The translations under genes and the position numbers were made by a program. Below the pieces are notes generated by a model. It saw only the letters and a list, made by a program, of their open reading frames with translations. It searched no databases and was not told where the DNA came from. 64,000 nucleotides of DNA from Acidimicrobiia bacterium. GTDB lineage: Bacteria; Actinomycetota; Acidimicrobiia; IMCC26256; JAOSJL01. Positions within the stretch are counted from its first letter, which is position 1. Every line of letters begins with the position of its first letter. Where the stretch lies: positions 955,926-1,019,925 of the forward strand of contig JAOSJL010000001.1 in the NCBI GenBank assembly GCA_027494115.1, written 5' to 3'. Below are positions 27,967 through 37,014 of this stretch, in pieces.

Positions 27967-29187
27967 GTGGTCGCCACCGACGATCTCGCTCTCATCGAGC
28001 AGAGTCTCACCCGGTTCGGTGAACACGCGACCGACACGCTGTTCGGGCCGGGCCACGACCGGGGTCCCGACGGCGACCTCGACGCCGTCCCCTCGCTTCT
28101 CGGGGAGTTGGTGTCGATGGACCTCGTCGCCGACCCGGCGCCCACCGGCGTAGGGCATGACGTGGGTGTCTGGGGTCGCCATGTGCTCGATGACGGCTGC
28201 CGAATCTCGTTCGTGGCGCTCACTTCTCTGGCAGAGTCGTGCGCCGGGCTCGCCTCGGCGGTGCACGCACAGGGCATCGGTTGCCTCGCTCTGGACGGCT
28301 GGTTCGGAACCGTCGCCGGGGTCTCCCCGGGACAGCGCGCTGTGACCGCAGCGGTGTTCGTTCCGCGCTACGGCGTGGCCTTCGACGAGCGGACGCTCCG
28401 AGATGGCGTTCGGTTCGTTCCGGAATCAGCGACGTCACCTCCGTGTGTGCACGGTGCTTCCCCGTTCGTGTGGGCGTTGGAGCGTCCCGACTGGCTCGTG
28501 GTGGTCGCGCCGGTGGACTCAGCCGGCGTCGAAGGCGATGCCGGCGCCCGCAGGGCCGCACGGAGCGAGTGGGCCATCGTCACCGTTCCCGCCGAATCTC
28601 CAGGCGTTCACATCGCCGACGTCGGTGCGCGCGTGGGCATCCGCGCGCTTCGGCAGTACGAGGTCACGTTCGACGGTGTACCCGCTCCCGACGGGGCAGT
28701 CGTCGCGATCGGAGAGCGGGCTGCTCGGATTGCGACCCGCGTTGTCGCGTGTGACTGGTTGGGCCAGTCGGCCATGGCCGTCGGCTCGTCACACCGTGCG
28801 GTGAGCGAAGCCCGGACGTACACCGAGGGCCGCTACCAGGGCGGTCAGACGATCTCGGGCCATGCCGCGGTGCAGCTGCTCCTCGCCGAGGCCGACCACG
28901 ACGTCGCGGTGATGAACGCGGTGTTGGCAACCCACGCGGACGAACCACTCGGCACGATCCGCGACGACGCGCTGCTCCGCTGGGCGATCTCCTGTCGGCT
29001 GGCGATCGGCGAGCACGCCCACCGAGCCGTGACGAACTGCGTTCAGGCGCTCGGGGGCTACGGGTACATGGATGACTTCGGCTTGTCGAAGCGTCTGCGC
29101 GACGTAAGCGCACTCCGATCGCGCCACGGCAGCCGCGAGCAACTGCTCCTCCTCTTGGACGGTCTCGACGAGAGCGGCGCCGCGTAG
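27967..29187 (+). CDS. Acyl-CoA dehydrogenase-like protein, probable non-catalytic subunit
   Basis: 406 aa. The architecture is that of an acyl-CoA dehydrogenase: helical N-terminus, beta domain (VFVPRYGVAFDE to YEVTFDGVPAPDGAV) and C-terminal four-helix domain. The canonical closing motif is altered. GGYGYMDDFGLSKRLRDVSAL is present, but the following I-x-E-G-T segment with the catalytic Glu is replaced by RSRHGSREQ. The middle is also poorly conserved, and the N-terminal helices are short. Actinobacteria use alpha2-beta2 dehydrogenases in which only one subunit keeps each half of the FAD/active site, and this gene pairs with the next one (1-bp overlap). I infer a heteromeric enzyme acting on a bulky CoA thioester. 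Confidence 0.78.
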   Translation: MVATDDLALIEQSLTRFGEHATDTLFGPGHDRGPDGDLDAVPSLLGELVSMDLVADPAPTGVGHDVGVWGRHVLDDGCRISFVALTSLAESCAGLASAVHAQGIGCLALDGWFGTVAGVSPGQRAVTAAVFVPRYGVAFDERTLRDGVRFVPESATSPPCVHGASPFVWALERPDWLVVVAPVDSAGVEGDAGARRAARSEWAIVTVPAESPGVHIADVGARVGIRALRQYEVTFDGVPAPDGAVVAIGERAARIATRVVACDWLGQSAMAVGSSHRAVSEARTYTEGRYQGGQTISGHAAVQLLLAEADHDVAVMNAVLATHADEPLGTIRDDALLRWAISCRLAIGEHAHRAVTNCVQALGGYGYMDDFGLSKRLRDVSALRSRHGSREQLLLLLDGLDESGAA

Positions 29188-30503
29188 TGGATTCGGCCCT
29201 GCGACACTCGATGGACAGGCTCGCGCCGCTCGGTCGGAAGCTCTACGACACGCGCGTCCTCGACCTGTGGGAGCGCGACACGGCGACGTTGCCCCGCGCG
29301 CTTCGCCGCCGCCGACGTGCGTACCGCGAGTTCTCGCGCCAGTTTCTTTCTCCGTTGGCACTGGAGGTCGATGCCGACCCCGAGAGCTACGACCCGTGGC
29401 CACTTCTCACCGAGTCGGCGAAGCGAGGCTTCCAGTCAGAACAGCTTCCCGCGCCACTCGGGACCATGCCCGTGATGTCGATACCCACCGGCCTGATGTT
29501 CCACACGGCACTGAAGGCCGAGGAGTTCAGCGCGGGGTGTGCCGGTCTCGGTCTGGCGGTGATGGCCCACGATCTCGGAGCGGCGGCCCTGATGCTGAGC
29601 GGGGACCTCACCGCCATCCGGCGCTGGCTCGTCCCCTTGTGTAGGGCCAACCGGTCGGGAAATCCACGTCTCGCGGCGTTTGCGATCACCGAACCGGGAG
29701 CCGGTTCGGACGTGGAAGACACCGAAGGCGCGCCCACCGCACGGTTCGTGACGACGGCACGCCGCTGCGCCGGTGGCTACGTCCTCAACGGACAGAAGAT
29801 CTTCATCTCAGGCGGTCGCCACGCCCATCTGGTCGCGGTCTTCGCTGCCCTCGAGCCCGACGACGGGAGGGCTGCACATGTCCAGGACGACTGGACCTGT
29901 TTCGTCGTGGAGCGGGGGGCACCGGGTTTCCGGACGGGGCGCAGCGAGCACAAGCTCGGCCAACGTGCCTCGGATGCGACGGAGCTGTTCTTCGACGACG
30001 TGTTCGTTCCCGAGGAGAACCGTGTCGGCGCCGAACGCTCGGGTTGGGCGCTGAACCGTAACGTTCTCAACTACTCGCGAGTACCCGTCGCCGCGATCGC
30101 GCTCGGTATCGCACAGAGTGCCCTCGAGGCCGCCATCGAGTTCACGCGTCGGGTCCGTCTCGGTGGACGAGCAGCGCTCTCGTACCAGGAGGTGCAGCTT
30201 GCCGTCGCCGACATGTGGTTGGACGTGTCTGCCATGCGGGGAATGGTCTGGCAGGCCGCACGCCACAGTCCGTCGTCACAGGGAGTCTCGAGCGCGGCGA
30301 AGGCGTTCTGTGGAGACCGTGCGTTTGCCGTGGCCAACCGCTCGATGGACCTCCTCGCCGACCACGGTTCACTCTCGGCCAATCGGGCCGAGAAGGCGAT
30401 GCGCGATTCCCGCCTGAACCAGATCTACGAGGGTACGAACCAGATCAACCGCCTCGCGGTGATCGAGGCGTTCGACACCACCGACCTTCGAAGCTCGACG
30501 TAA
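29187..30503 (+). CDS. Acyl-CoA dehydrogenase, catalytic partner
   Basis: 438 aa from GTG 29187, overlapping the previous stop (TAGTG). FAFAITEPGAGSDV-type sequence (AFAITEPGAGSDV, about 172-184) binds FAD, NGQKIFISGG follows, and LNQIYEGTNQINR near residue 415 carries the canonical Glu of IxEGTNQ. An N-terminal extension of ~45 residues is rich in Arg (LPRALRRRRRAYREF). It should catalyse alpha,beta-dehydrogenation of an acyl-CoA with electrons passed to ETF. Complementary loss of motifs in the upstream gene and the tight linkage suggest an obligate heteromer. The substrate could be a steroid side chain or branched fatty acid; this is inference. Confidence 0.9.
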   Translation: MDSALRHSMDRLAPLGRKLYDTRVLDLWERDTATLPRALRRRRRAYREFSRQFLSPLALEVDADPESYDPWPLLTESAKRGFQSEQLPAPLGTMPVMSIPTGLMFHTALKAEEFSAGCAGLGLAVMAHDLGAAALMLSGDLTAIRRWLVPLCRANRSGNPRLAAFAITEPGAGSDVEDTEGAPTARFVTTARRCAGGYVLNGQKIFISGGRHAHLVAVFAALEPDDGRAAHVQDDWTCFVVERGAPGFRTGRSEHKLGQRASDATELFFDDVFVPEENRVGAERSGWALNRNVLNYSRVPVAAIALGIAQSALEAAIEFTRRVRLGGRAALSYQEVQLAVADMWLDVSAMRGMVWQAARHSPSSQGVSSAAKAFCGDRAFAVANRSMDLLADHGSLSANRAEKAMRDSRLNQIYEGTNQINRLAVIEAFDTTDLRSST

Positions 30504-30537
30504 CGCTCGTGGGCCGACGCTTCGATTCGGTGCATGG

Positions 30538-30924
30538 TCAGTCGCTGTTGTCGTAGCGCATCACGCCGACGACGTTTCCCTCCGGATCGCGCACGAACGC
30601 CAGCTCACCGACATCCGGAATCGTCGTAGGCTCGAGCAGGACCGTGCCGCCGCTGGCGACAGCGGCGCCGACGACCACCTGGACGTCGTCGACGGCCACG
30701 GTGCATTCGAAGCCGATCGTGGGTGTTCCCTCGACGAGCTCACGACGCTCCTGGAGCGCCCCCTGCACGCGGGCGAACCGGTCGCGTGACCCCGTCTCGA
30801 TCTGGAAGAACCCCGGTGGGCCCCATTCGCTGAACTCCCAGCCGAACACGGCTTCGTAGAACTCGCGCGCCCGAGGAAGGTCGAAGGCGTTGATGGCGAA
30901 GTGTGCGATCGGCGTGTGAGGCAC
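30538..30924 (-). CDS. VOC family (glyoxalase/dioxygenase-fold) protein
   Basis: 128 aa from GTG 30924, which has CAGGGAGA upstream. Longer readings are Ser/Arg-rich and lack family similarity. The protein begins IAHFAINAFDLPRAREFYEAVFGW, the classic first beta-alpha-beta-beta-beta unit of the vicinal oxygen chelate fold. The second unit ends ELAFVRDPEGNVVGVMR, where the final Glu/Gly positions are typical of metal sites. These small dimers include glyoxalases, epoxide hydrolases and extradiol dioxygenases; nothing here identifies the substrate. It lies convergent to the acyl-CoA dehydrogenase pair and divergent from the PPOX gene. Confidence 0.85.
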   Translation of the reverse strand: MPHTPIAHFAINAFDLPRAREFYEAVFGWEFSEWGPPGFFQIETGSRDRFARVQGALQERRELVEGTPTIGFECTVAVDDVQVVVGAAVASGGTVLLEPTTIPDVGELAFVRDPEGNVVGVMRYDNSD

Positions 30925-31024
30925 GGGCGTCTCCCTGGGGCGGCTGCGATGACGGAATCGTGTGCGTTGATAGTGGCACCATGTGGGCAGTTGATGCCCG
31001 AGGCGCCGGCCGGAAGGAGCAACT

Positions 31025-31444
31025 GTGACGGTCCTCACCGACGACATCAGAGCAACCCTCACCGCAGGTCGGCTCGGACATCTCGTCACTGTCAACCCCG
31101 ACGGCAGTCCGCAGGTCAGTGTCGTGTGGATCGGCCTCGACGGCGACGACATCGTCGTCGGCCACATGATGGGCGGGCGCAAGGTGCAGAACATCGCACG
31201 CGACCCGCGGGTGGCGCTGACGGTCGAGGCCGAGGGAGCCAATCCGGTCGGCATGACCAACTACCTCATCGTGCACGGAAGCGCTCGTCTGGTCGAGGGA
31301 GGTGCACCGGAACTGCTCCAGCGCCTGGCGGAGGTCTATCTGGGGGCGGGTGTGAAGTTCCCGCCCTTCGACGATCCGCCTCCGGGACATGTCATCCACA
31401 TCACGACCGAGAGGGTCGGTGGTGTCGGCCCCTGGGCCGACTGA
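31025..31444 (+). CDS. PPOX-class (F420/FMN-dependent) oxidoreductase
   Basis: 139 aa from GTG 31025; the upstream sequence GGAAGGAGC is a good RBS. The split-barrel features are LGHLVTVNPDGSPQVSVVWIGLDGDDIVV at the N-terminus, GRKVQNIARDPRVALTVE in the centre and a C-terminal HITTERVGGVGPW. This is the pyridoxamine-phosphate-oxidase fold as used by actinobacterial F420H2-dependent reductases and FMN proteins. The KVQNIARDPRVAL helix commonly contacts the cofactor phosphate. Which flavin is used cannot be read directly; F420 is plausible given an LLM-family gene elsewhere in the window. It probably reduces a small quinone- or enone-type compound. Confidence 0.85.
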   Translation: MTVLTDDIRATLTAGRLGHLVTVNPDGSPQVSVVWIGLDGDDIVVGHMMGGRKVQNIARDPRVALTVEAEGANPVGMTNYLIVHGSARLVEGGAPELLQRLAEVYLGAGVKFPPFDDPPPGHVIHITTERVGGVGPWAD

Positions 31445-31488
31445 GGGAACACCTCCAGCCGGCGAAGAATCAAACACGTGAGGTTCGC

Positions 31489-32772
31489 TCACAGAAGGCC
31501 GAGTTCGAGGGCTTCCCTCTCGAGCTGGTCGCGGAAGTCGGGATGTGCGATGTCGATCAGCGCGCGGGCCCGGTAGCGGATCGATCGACCGCGCAGCTCG
31601 GCCACACCCCACTCGGTGACCACCTGGTCGATCGTGTTCTTGATCGTCGTCACGACCGACCCGCGTGAGAGCTGCGCGGTGATCCGGCTCACGGAACCGC
31701 CACGGGCAGTCGACGGCATGGCGACGAACCCCTGACCGTTCTCGGAATACATCGCTCCGCGTGCGAAGTCGGCCTGACCACCCGAGCCCGACCACATCCG
31801 CCCTGCGATCGTCTCCGATGCGCACTGTCCGAGAAGGTCGATCTCGGTGGTGGTGTTGATGGAGACAAACCGACGATCGTCACCGATGAAGCGCGGGTCG
31901 GCGACCACGTCGACCGGGAGGAGCTCGACGATCGGGTTCTCGTCGATGAAGTCGTACACGGCCTGGGTACCGAGGCAGAACGTCGTCACGACCTTGCTCG
32001 GACGACGTTGCTTGTGGATCCCCGTGACGACACCGGCCTCGATGAGGCGTACCAGTCCGTCGGCGAGAAGCTCCGTGTGGACACCGAGATCACGGTGATC
32101 CGACAGCGCCTCGAGAGCGGCGTTCGGAACCTGGCCGATCCCGGCTTGAACCGTCGCGCCATCCGGGACGCGCTCGGCGACCAGCGCACCGATCGCTCGG
32201 GCTACCTCGTCGGGCTCGGGCGGCGGGATCGCGGGGAGCGGCCGGTCTGTTTCGCACCACCCCGCCAGTTGAGACAGGTGGAGCTGGTTGCGTCCGAACG
32301 TCCGGGGCATGCGCGCGTTGGACTCGACAAAGAACGGAATCGTGCCGATGAACGAGGCGGTGTAGTCGGCGTTCGTTCCGAGCGACACATAGCCGTGTTG
32401 GTCGGGCGGCGACACGGCGGCCACGACGAGCTTCGGACCCGAGAGGCGTTCGAGCAGGTGGGGGACCTCCGAGAAGTGACACGGCACGAGGTCGAGGGTT
32501 CCGGTATGGAAGTGCGGGCGCGTGACGTGCGACAGGAAGTAGGAGACGTGCTCCAGATTCCCCGCGAACGCGCCCGTCATCGACGGCCGGTCGACCAGCG
32601 CGTGCATCTGGTGGATCGTCACGCCGCTGAGGTGGTCTCCCGCCGCCTCGATTTCGTCCACCACGCCGATGGGCTCCCCAGCCGCCAGGGGGACGATGAC
32701 CGAGGTGCCGGGCTCGATGTGGTCGAGCACCGCCGACGGCTCGGTCGGTGGTGGAAGTGGGCGCGGGCTCAT
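31489..32772 (-). CDS. Acetyl-CoA hydrolase/CoA-transferase family protein
   Basis: 427 aa. Two domains are seen: an N-terminal alpha/beta lobe and a C-terminal lobe with VQAGIGQVPNAAL and VDYxx-type oxyanion sequences. MYSENGQGFVAMPSTA is near residues 335-350, the C-terminal SGGQ-type active region (SGSGGQADFARGAMYS). The family (4-hydroxybutyrate/acetate CoA-transferases) moves CoA between carboxylates through a glutamyl-CoA thioester; the Glu is expected near the AMYSENG segment or earlier. It is cytoplasmic, and a short-chain acyl substrate is likely. It starts close to the convergent PPOX gene and has the serine hydrolase gene upstream on the same strand. Confidence 0.85.
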   Translation of the reverse strand: MSPRPLPPPTEPSAVLDHIEPGTSVIVPLAAGEPIGVVDEIEAAGDHLSGVTIHQMHALVDRPSMTGAFAGNLEHVSYFLSHVTRPHFHTGTLDLVPCHFSEVPHLLERLSGPKLVVAAVSPPDQHGYVSLGTNADYTASFIGTIPFFVESNARMPRTFGRNQLHLSQLAGWCETDRPLPAIPPPEPDEVARAIGALVAERVPDGATVQAGIGQVPNAALEALSDHRDLGVHTELLADGLVRLIEAGVVTGIHKQRRPSKVVTTFCLGTQAVYDFIDENPIVELLPVDVVADPRFIGDDRRFVSINTTTEIDLLGQCASETIAGRMWSGSGGQADFARGAMYSENGQGFVAMPSTARGGSVSRITAQLSRGSVVTTIKNTIDQVVTEWGVAELRGRSIRYRARALIDIAHPDFRDQLEREALELGLL

Positions 32773-32800
32773 CGACCGCGCCGAGCGACGCGCTCAGCGT

Positions 32801-33964
32801 TCACGGTGCGTCCAGAACTTCGGCGACAGCGGCGAAGAGGCCGTCCATGGGTTGCGGCTCGGTTTCCGAGGCGTTGGCGAGGACGACGACCGTCGCGTCG
32901 GTGTCGGGATCGCGCATCGCGAGCGCTGTGAATCCGAGACCCTGACCCGTGTGTCCCCAGTACCCGAGTCGCGTCCCGATCCCGAGGCCGTAGGCGTCGT
33001 ACACCGGACCTTCCGCGAGCGGCTCGGCCGCGAGTCGCTCGTTCTGGAGCGCGTCGGAGATCAGCGCGCCCGTGCCGAGTGCCTCCGCCCAGATGAAGAG
33101 GTCGTCACTCGTCGAGACAACCGCACCCGACGGGCCCATCCCCGAGAAGTTGTTGGGAGGTTCCTCGTATCCATCGGGCCCGGGCTGGTAGCCGGTCGCG
33201 GCCGGTTCGGCGAGCGCGTCAGGGAGATACTCGGTGTCGCCCATCCCCAGTGGTTCGAAGACGTCGGTGGCGAGTTGGTCGCCGAGTGGAGCGTCGCCGG
33301 CGGTTTCGATCACCTGACCCAGGACGTTCGTGTTCGTGTTGGAGTACGAGTGCTCCGAACCCGGCGGAAACTCAGGTTCCCCGGTGAAGGCGAACTCGTT
33401 CAGATCCTCGATGGTGTAGAGCTGGTCGGGATCGCTCGTGAACGACTCGAGAAAGGCATCGGTCGCCGTGTAATTCGCCAAGCCGGCGCTCATGTCGGCC
33501 AGCTGACGGAGTGTGATGGTGTCGCCGTTGGGAACACCTTCGACGTACTGATCGACCGTGTCGTCGAGGTTCACCGTCCCCTCGTCGACGAGCTGGAGCA
33601 GCCGCGTGACGACCATGGACTTGGTGAGGCTCCGCACGGGCCAGTGGAAGCCGAACTCCACGGGTTCACCGGTGTCGAGGTCGGCGGTGCCCGCGACTGT
33701 TTCCCACCGCCCGAGACCTGGAACGGATACGCCGACGAAGGCGCCGGGGATACCCGCCTCGTTCATGACGTCGACGACAGCGCTCTCGAGCTCGTCCGCC
33801 ACGTCCTCGGGCATGTCGCCACGGGAGGCGACGATCTCGGCGGTGGGCGGAGCCGTTTCGGAGGCCGTCGTGGTCGATTCTGCCGTGCTGTCAGAGCCCG
33901 AACCGGAGCATCCGGCAGCAGCGAGGACGCAGCAGACGAGAGTGACGCGCAGCGGTCTGATCAC
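32801..33964 (-). CDS. Lipoprotein serine hydrolase, class C beta-lactamase family
   Basis: About 387 aa from GTG 33964, which starts the export signal VIRPLRVTLVCCVLAAAGC (lipid Cys near 19). An upstream ATG (33997) adds a basic extension with no signal-like value. A Thr/Ser-rich linker follows. SLTK (SxxK nucleophile and base), YSNTN (Y-x-N) and HTGQG (in place of KTG) give the complete serine beta-lactamase/DD-peptidase triad. The domain covers ~300 residues. Most family members are esterases or D-stereospecific peptidases rather than lactamases. Anchoring outside the membrane implies action on envelope or environmental esters/peptides. Substrate unknown. Confidence 0.88.
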   Translation of the reverse strand: MIRPLRVTLVCCVLAAAGCSGSGSDSTAESTTTASETAPPTAEIVASRGDMPEDVADELESAVVDVMNEAGIPGAFVGVSVPGLGRWETVAGTADLDTGEPVEFGFHWPVRSLTKSMVVTRLLQLVDEGTVNLDDTVDQYVEGVPNGDTITLRQLADMSAGLANYTATDAFLESFTSDPDQLYTIEDLNEFAFTGEPEFPPGSEHSYSNTNTNVLGQVIETAGDAPLGDQLATDVFEPLGMGDTEYLPDALAEPAATGYQPGPDGYEEPPNNFSGMGPSGAVVSTSDDLFIWAEALGTGALISDALQNERLAAEPLAEGPVYDAYGLGIGTRLGYWGHTGQGLGFTALAMRDPDTDATVVVLANASETEPQPMDGLFAAVAEVLDAP

Positions 33965-34027
33965 GCCGTGACGGTACCTCCTGCCGGCGGGCGACAAGTG
34001 CCCGTGGCGCCGTACCTGCGGGCTTCG

Positions 34028-35423
34028 CTACCCATCCGCGGTCAGCGGCGCGCTGATCGACGTCGCCAGAAGACGGACGTCGACGTCGAGGCCTGTCGGA
34101 TCCGCGTCGTGCAGTTCGACGCGCCCGCCGCTCGCCGACACGAGTTGACGAACGATGGCGAGACCGAGTCCCGATCCCGCCGTGTCACCGGCGGCGCCGC
34201 GCCAGAACCGGTCGAACGCGCGGGAACGTTCGTCGTCGCTCATGCCAGGTCCGTCGTCGATCACGTGGACCGTGACTTCGTCCTCGTCGGTGTCGACGGT
34301 CACGGTGATCGTGCCGCCCTCGGGAGTTGCCTCCATCGCGTTGTCGAGCAGATTGTCGAGGACCTGGTCGAGGGCTCCCTCGACAGCGAGTGCCGGCGCA
34401 TCGTGTTCGGCATCGAGGGTGAGATGGAGACCGCGTTCCTCGGCGAGAGGCGCCCACGCCTCCACACGCTCTCGGGCGACAGTCGCGGCGTCGACAGGTC
34501 GCCGCTCGGGCCGCATGCCTTCTGCACGGGCGATGGCCAGTAGCCCTTCGACGAGTCGACCGAGCCGTGCGACCTCCCGGGTTCCGGCCTCGAGGTCTGC
34601 CGAAGCGGCGGCGGGCGCTGTCGACTCCAGGTTCTCGAGCCGGAGCCGGAGAGCCGTGAGCGGCGTTCGGAGTTGGTGCGAGGCGTCCGCCACGAAGGCT
34701 CGTTGCGAACCCACGAGCTCCTCGAGGCGTTCCGCCATCTCGTTGAACTGCCGGGCAAGGGCGCGGACCTCCGGGGGCCCTCGGTCGACTTCGGCGCGCG
34801 GCGAGGTCCCCGGCGGCAAGTGCACCCGAGGCCACGGCGAGCGCCCGGACAGGCCGCGTCACGGAGCGGGCGAGGATGAAGCCGACGACGGTGACGGCGC
34901 CGAGGACCACGATGCCGATGAGACCCAGTGTCAACCAGTTCTTTCGGATCCTCTCGTCCAACTCGGCCGTGTCGTGGGTGATGCGAACGGCTCCGTGGAC
35001 CGCGCCACCCGACGCGACCGGGACGGCCACGTAGATGATCCTCTGGTTCAGCGTTTCGGAAAATCGTGTTCCTGAACTGCGCTCTCCCGACAGCGCCGTT
35101 TCGATCTCGGGTCGTGTCGAGAAGTCGCGCGGTTGGCCCTCGGGGTCTGTCGAATCAGCGATGGCCAGCCCGTCAGCGTCGACGACGACGACGCGACCGT
35201 TCGTGCGGTCCTGGTAGTCGAGAACCACCGGTAGCGGGTCGGATCCGGCACCCGTCTCGAGCCGATCCTCCACGAGAGTTGCGAGAACGGTGGCGTCGCG
35301 TTCGATGTCTGCGGCGAGCTGCTCTCGTTCGGTGTTGGCGAAATTGATTCCGAGGGGGATACCGAGGATCAGAAGCACGAAGGCCGTGATCGTCAAGTAC
35401 GTGAGGAGCAGTCGGCGGGTCAC
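34028..35423 (-). CDS. Two-component sensor histidine kinase, frame-broken near 34797
   Basis: GTG 35423 overlaps the response-regulator stop (GTGA). TM1 is LLLTYLTITAFVLLILGIPLG, and an extracytoplasmic sensor of ~150 residues follows. TM2 is WLTLGLIGIVVLGAVTVVGF, then HAMP (SVTRPVRALAVASGALAAGDLAA). After the break come the HisKA helix VADASHQLRTPLTALRLRL (phospho-accepting His) and the ATPase N box (LDNLLDNAMEATPEGG), G1 (DDGPGM) and G2 (GSGLGLAI). One base is missing in gcgcgccgaag (about 34796-34803), between DLAAR and AEVDRGPPEVRALARQ. It sits beside a response regulator and is divergent from an ApbE/ferric-reductase operon, so a redox or metal stimulus is plausible. Confidence 0.9.
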
Positions 35424-36079
35424 GAGGGGTCGACGAGTCGAAAGCCGACGCCGCGGACCGTTTCGATCCACGCCGGATCACCGAGCTTCTTGCGGAGCGA
35501 CGCGACGTGCACGTCGAGTGTCTTTGTCGGCCCGTACCAGTGCTGGTCCCACACCTCGTCCATGATCCGCGGACGGTCGAGCACGGCTCCGGCATCGGAG
35601 GCGAGCAGAGCGAGGAGGTCGAACTCCTTCGGAGTGAGCTGGAGCTCCTCGTCACCGAGGACCGCTCGACGCGTGCGCCGGTCGACCTCGAGAGCGCCGA
35701 TCCGCGCCGGCGACGCGTCGTTGGTGCGAGTCACGGCACGGCGACTCACCGCACGGATCCGCGCGGTGAGCTCCCGGAAACCGAACGGCTTGACGACGTA
35801 GTCGTCGGCACCGAGTTCGAGGAGAAGCACACGGTCGATCTCGTCGGAGCGTGCCGTGATGACGATGATCGGCACGTCGGAGTCCTCTCGTAGTTTCCGG
35901 CAGACCTCCGCGCCGTCCATGTCGGGTAGGCCCAGGTCGAGGAGCGCGAAGTCGTAACCCCGAGCATCGAGGGCGGCCGAGCCCGTGGCGACGCGCTCGA
36001 TCGCGAAGCCGTCACGTCGCAGTCCCTCGACCAAGGGTTCGGCGATCGAGTCGTCGTCCTCGGCAAGTAGCAGGCGCAT
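35420..36079 (-). CDS. OmpR/PhoB-family response regulator
   Basis: 219 aa from ATG 36079 (MRLLLAEDDD). A GTG six codons upstream (36097) is an alternative, but most homologues start at the receiver strand. The receiver domain has the acidic pair EDDD, the phospho-acceptor in LLDLGLPDMDG, Thr/Lys in VITARSDE and VVKPFGF. The winged-helix DNA-binding domain includes LTPKEFDLLALLASDAG and RKKLGDPAWIETVRGVGFRLV. It is co-translated with the kinase. The ~105-bp divergent region to the secreted acidic protein is the likely target site; no clear direct repeat was identified there. Confidence 0.92.
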   Translation of the reverse strand: MRLLLAEDDDSIAEPLVEGLRRDGFAIERVATGSAALDARGYDFALLDLGLPDMDGAEVCRKLREDSDVPIIVITARSDEIDRVLLLELGADDYVVKPFGFRELTARIRAVSRRAVTRTNDASPARIGALEVDRRTRRAVLGDEELQLTPKEFDLLALLASDAGAVLDRPRIMDEVWDQHWYGPTKTLDVHVASLRKKLGDPAWIETVRGVGFRLVDPS

Positions 36080-36201
36080 CGTTCCACTCTGCTTCACGCG
36101 GCGCGTTTCCGCAGCCTTCTTGGTCGAATCTTTACCTGGTACTGGCCAGCGCGTGGGATCCGGTTTCCTACGGTGTCGAGTGAGCGACCGAGGAGAACAT
36201 G

Positions 36202-36596
36202 ATGGAACGTAGAAAGATCCTGGCAGCGGCGGGAGCCATCACGGCCACGGTGCTGGCCGGTACGGCTGCCGTGGCGGCGAACGTCGGCCTGCTCGACTCG
36301 GCCGGAAACGGCAAGGTCGGAGAGCTGAGCCCGGTGGTGAACACCGATTCAGCGACGACGACCGCACCACCCGAGATCGAAACCGTGATCGTCGACGAGC
36401 CCGGATCCGCCGCAGCGCCCTCTCCGAGCGTTCGACAGCTCCGCAGGTCACCGCGCCCGCGGGCTCGGCCACCTCCTACGACGACCATTTCGAGGACGAC
36501 CATTTCGAGGACGACGACCACGGAGATGACAAGGACGACCACGAGGACGACAGAGACGAGCCCGAGGAGCACGGGGGTCGTGACGATGACGACTGA
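36202..36596 (+). CDS. Exported Asp/His-rich acidic protein, frame-broken near 36433
   Basis: ATG 36202 follows AGGAGAAC. The first ~75 residues (MERRKILAAAGAITATVLAGTAAVAANVGLL...) form a signal peptide or anchor plus a Thr/Pro linker. Adding one C at 36433 (gttcgaca to gttccgaca) joins this to a second frame reading PTAPQVTAPAGSATSY and then a tail of Asp, Glu and His (repeated DDHFED, 36477-36593), ending at TGA 36594. The product is ~132 residues with a ~40-residue acidic tail of the kind that binds divalent metals. The next gene's ATG lies inside its last codons, so the two are coupled. No domain is recognised. Metal or heme binding for the downstream ferric-reductase-like protein is an inference. 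Confidence 0.55.
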
Positions 36597-37014
36597 GGCT
36601 TCCGGGCAAGCGCCGCCGCCCGCCACTCGTCCATCGGACGAGGATCGTCGCGCTCGCGCTCGCCGTCGCCGCCGTTTCGCCGCACGCTCGCGGATCCTGG
36701 TGGCCGGTGCCAGCGCGGCGAGCGCACTCGGGATCGTCGCGTTCCTCGGGCTGACCCAGACCGGCGGGAGCGCAGCGTCGGCGCCCGTGTCTACCGCTGT
36801 CGAGTCGTCCCGGCCCACCGCGGAGGCGACACCTCCGCCTTCCCGACGGGTGCGTGTGGTCGTCCGACGATCCGCTCCGAGCGGCTCGAGCGGCGCGAGC
36901 CCGTCCGCGTCGGGTGTGGCGAGCTCTGCTGCTCCGAGCCCGTCAGTGGTACCCGCGCCGCAACCCACGCAACCCACACCTGCACCGGTGGCCCAGAGTC
37001 GTGGCAGTCGCTGA
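36586..37014 (+). CDS. Single-TM, Pro/Ser/Ala-rich protein in the ApbE operon
   Basis: 142 aa from ATG 36586, overlapping the end of the acidic-peptide gene. A basic N-terminus (DEDRRARARRRRRFAARSR) leads into one TM helix (ILVAGASAASALGIVAFLGLT, about 36-56). Low-complexity Ser/Ala/Pro sequence follows to the end (VPAPQPTQPTPAPV). No domain is recognisable. Topology is N-in, C-out, with a long flexible outer tail. It could be a substrate or scaffold for the flavin transferase encoded next, but no clear FMN-binding domain or DxxxGAT-type flavinylation motif is visible. Its 3' end overlaps the apbE start by 14 bp. Confidence 0.65.
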   Translation: MTTEASGQAPPPATRPSDEDRRARARRRRRFAARSRILVAGASAASALGIVAFLGLTQTGGSAASAPVSTAVESSRPTAEATPPPSRRVRVVVRRSAPSGSSGASPSASGVASSAAPSPSVVPAPQPTQPTPAPVAQSRGSR

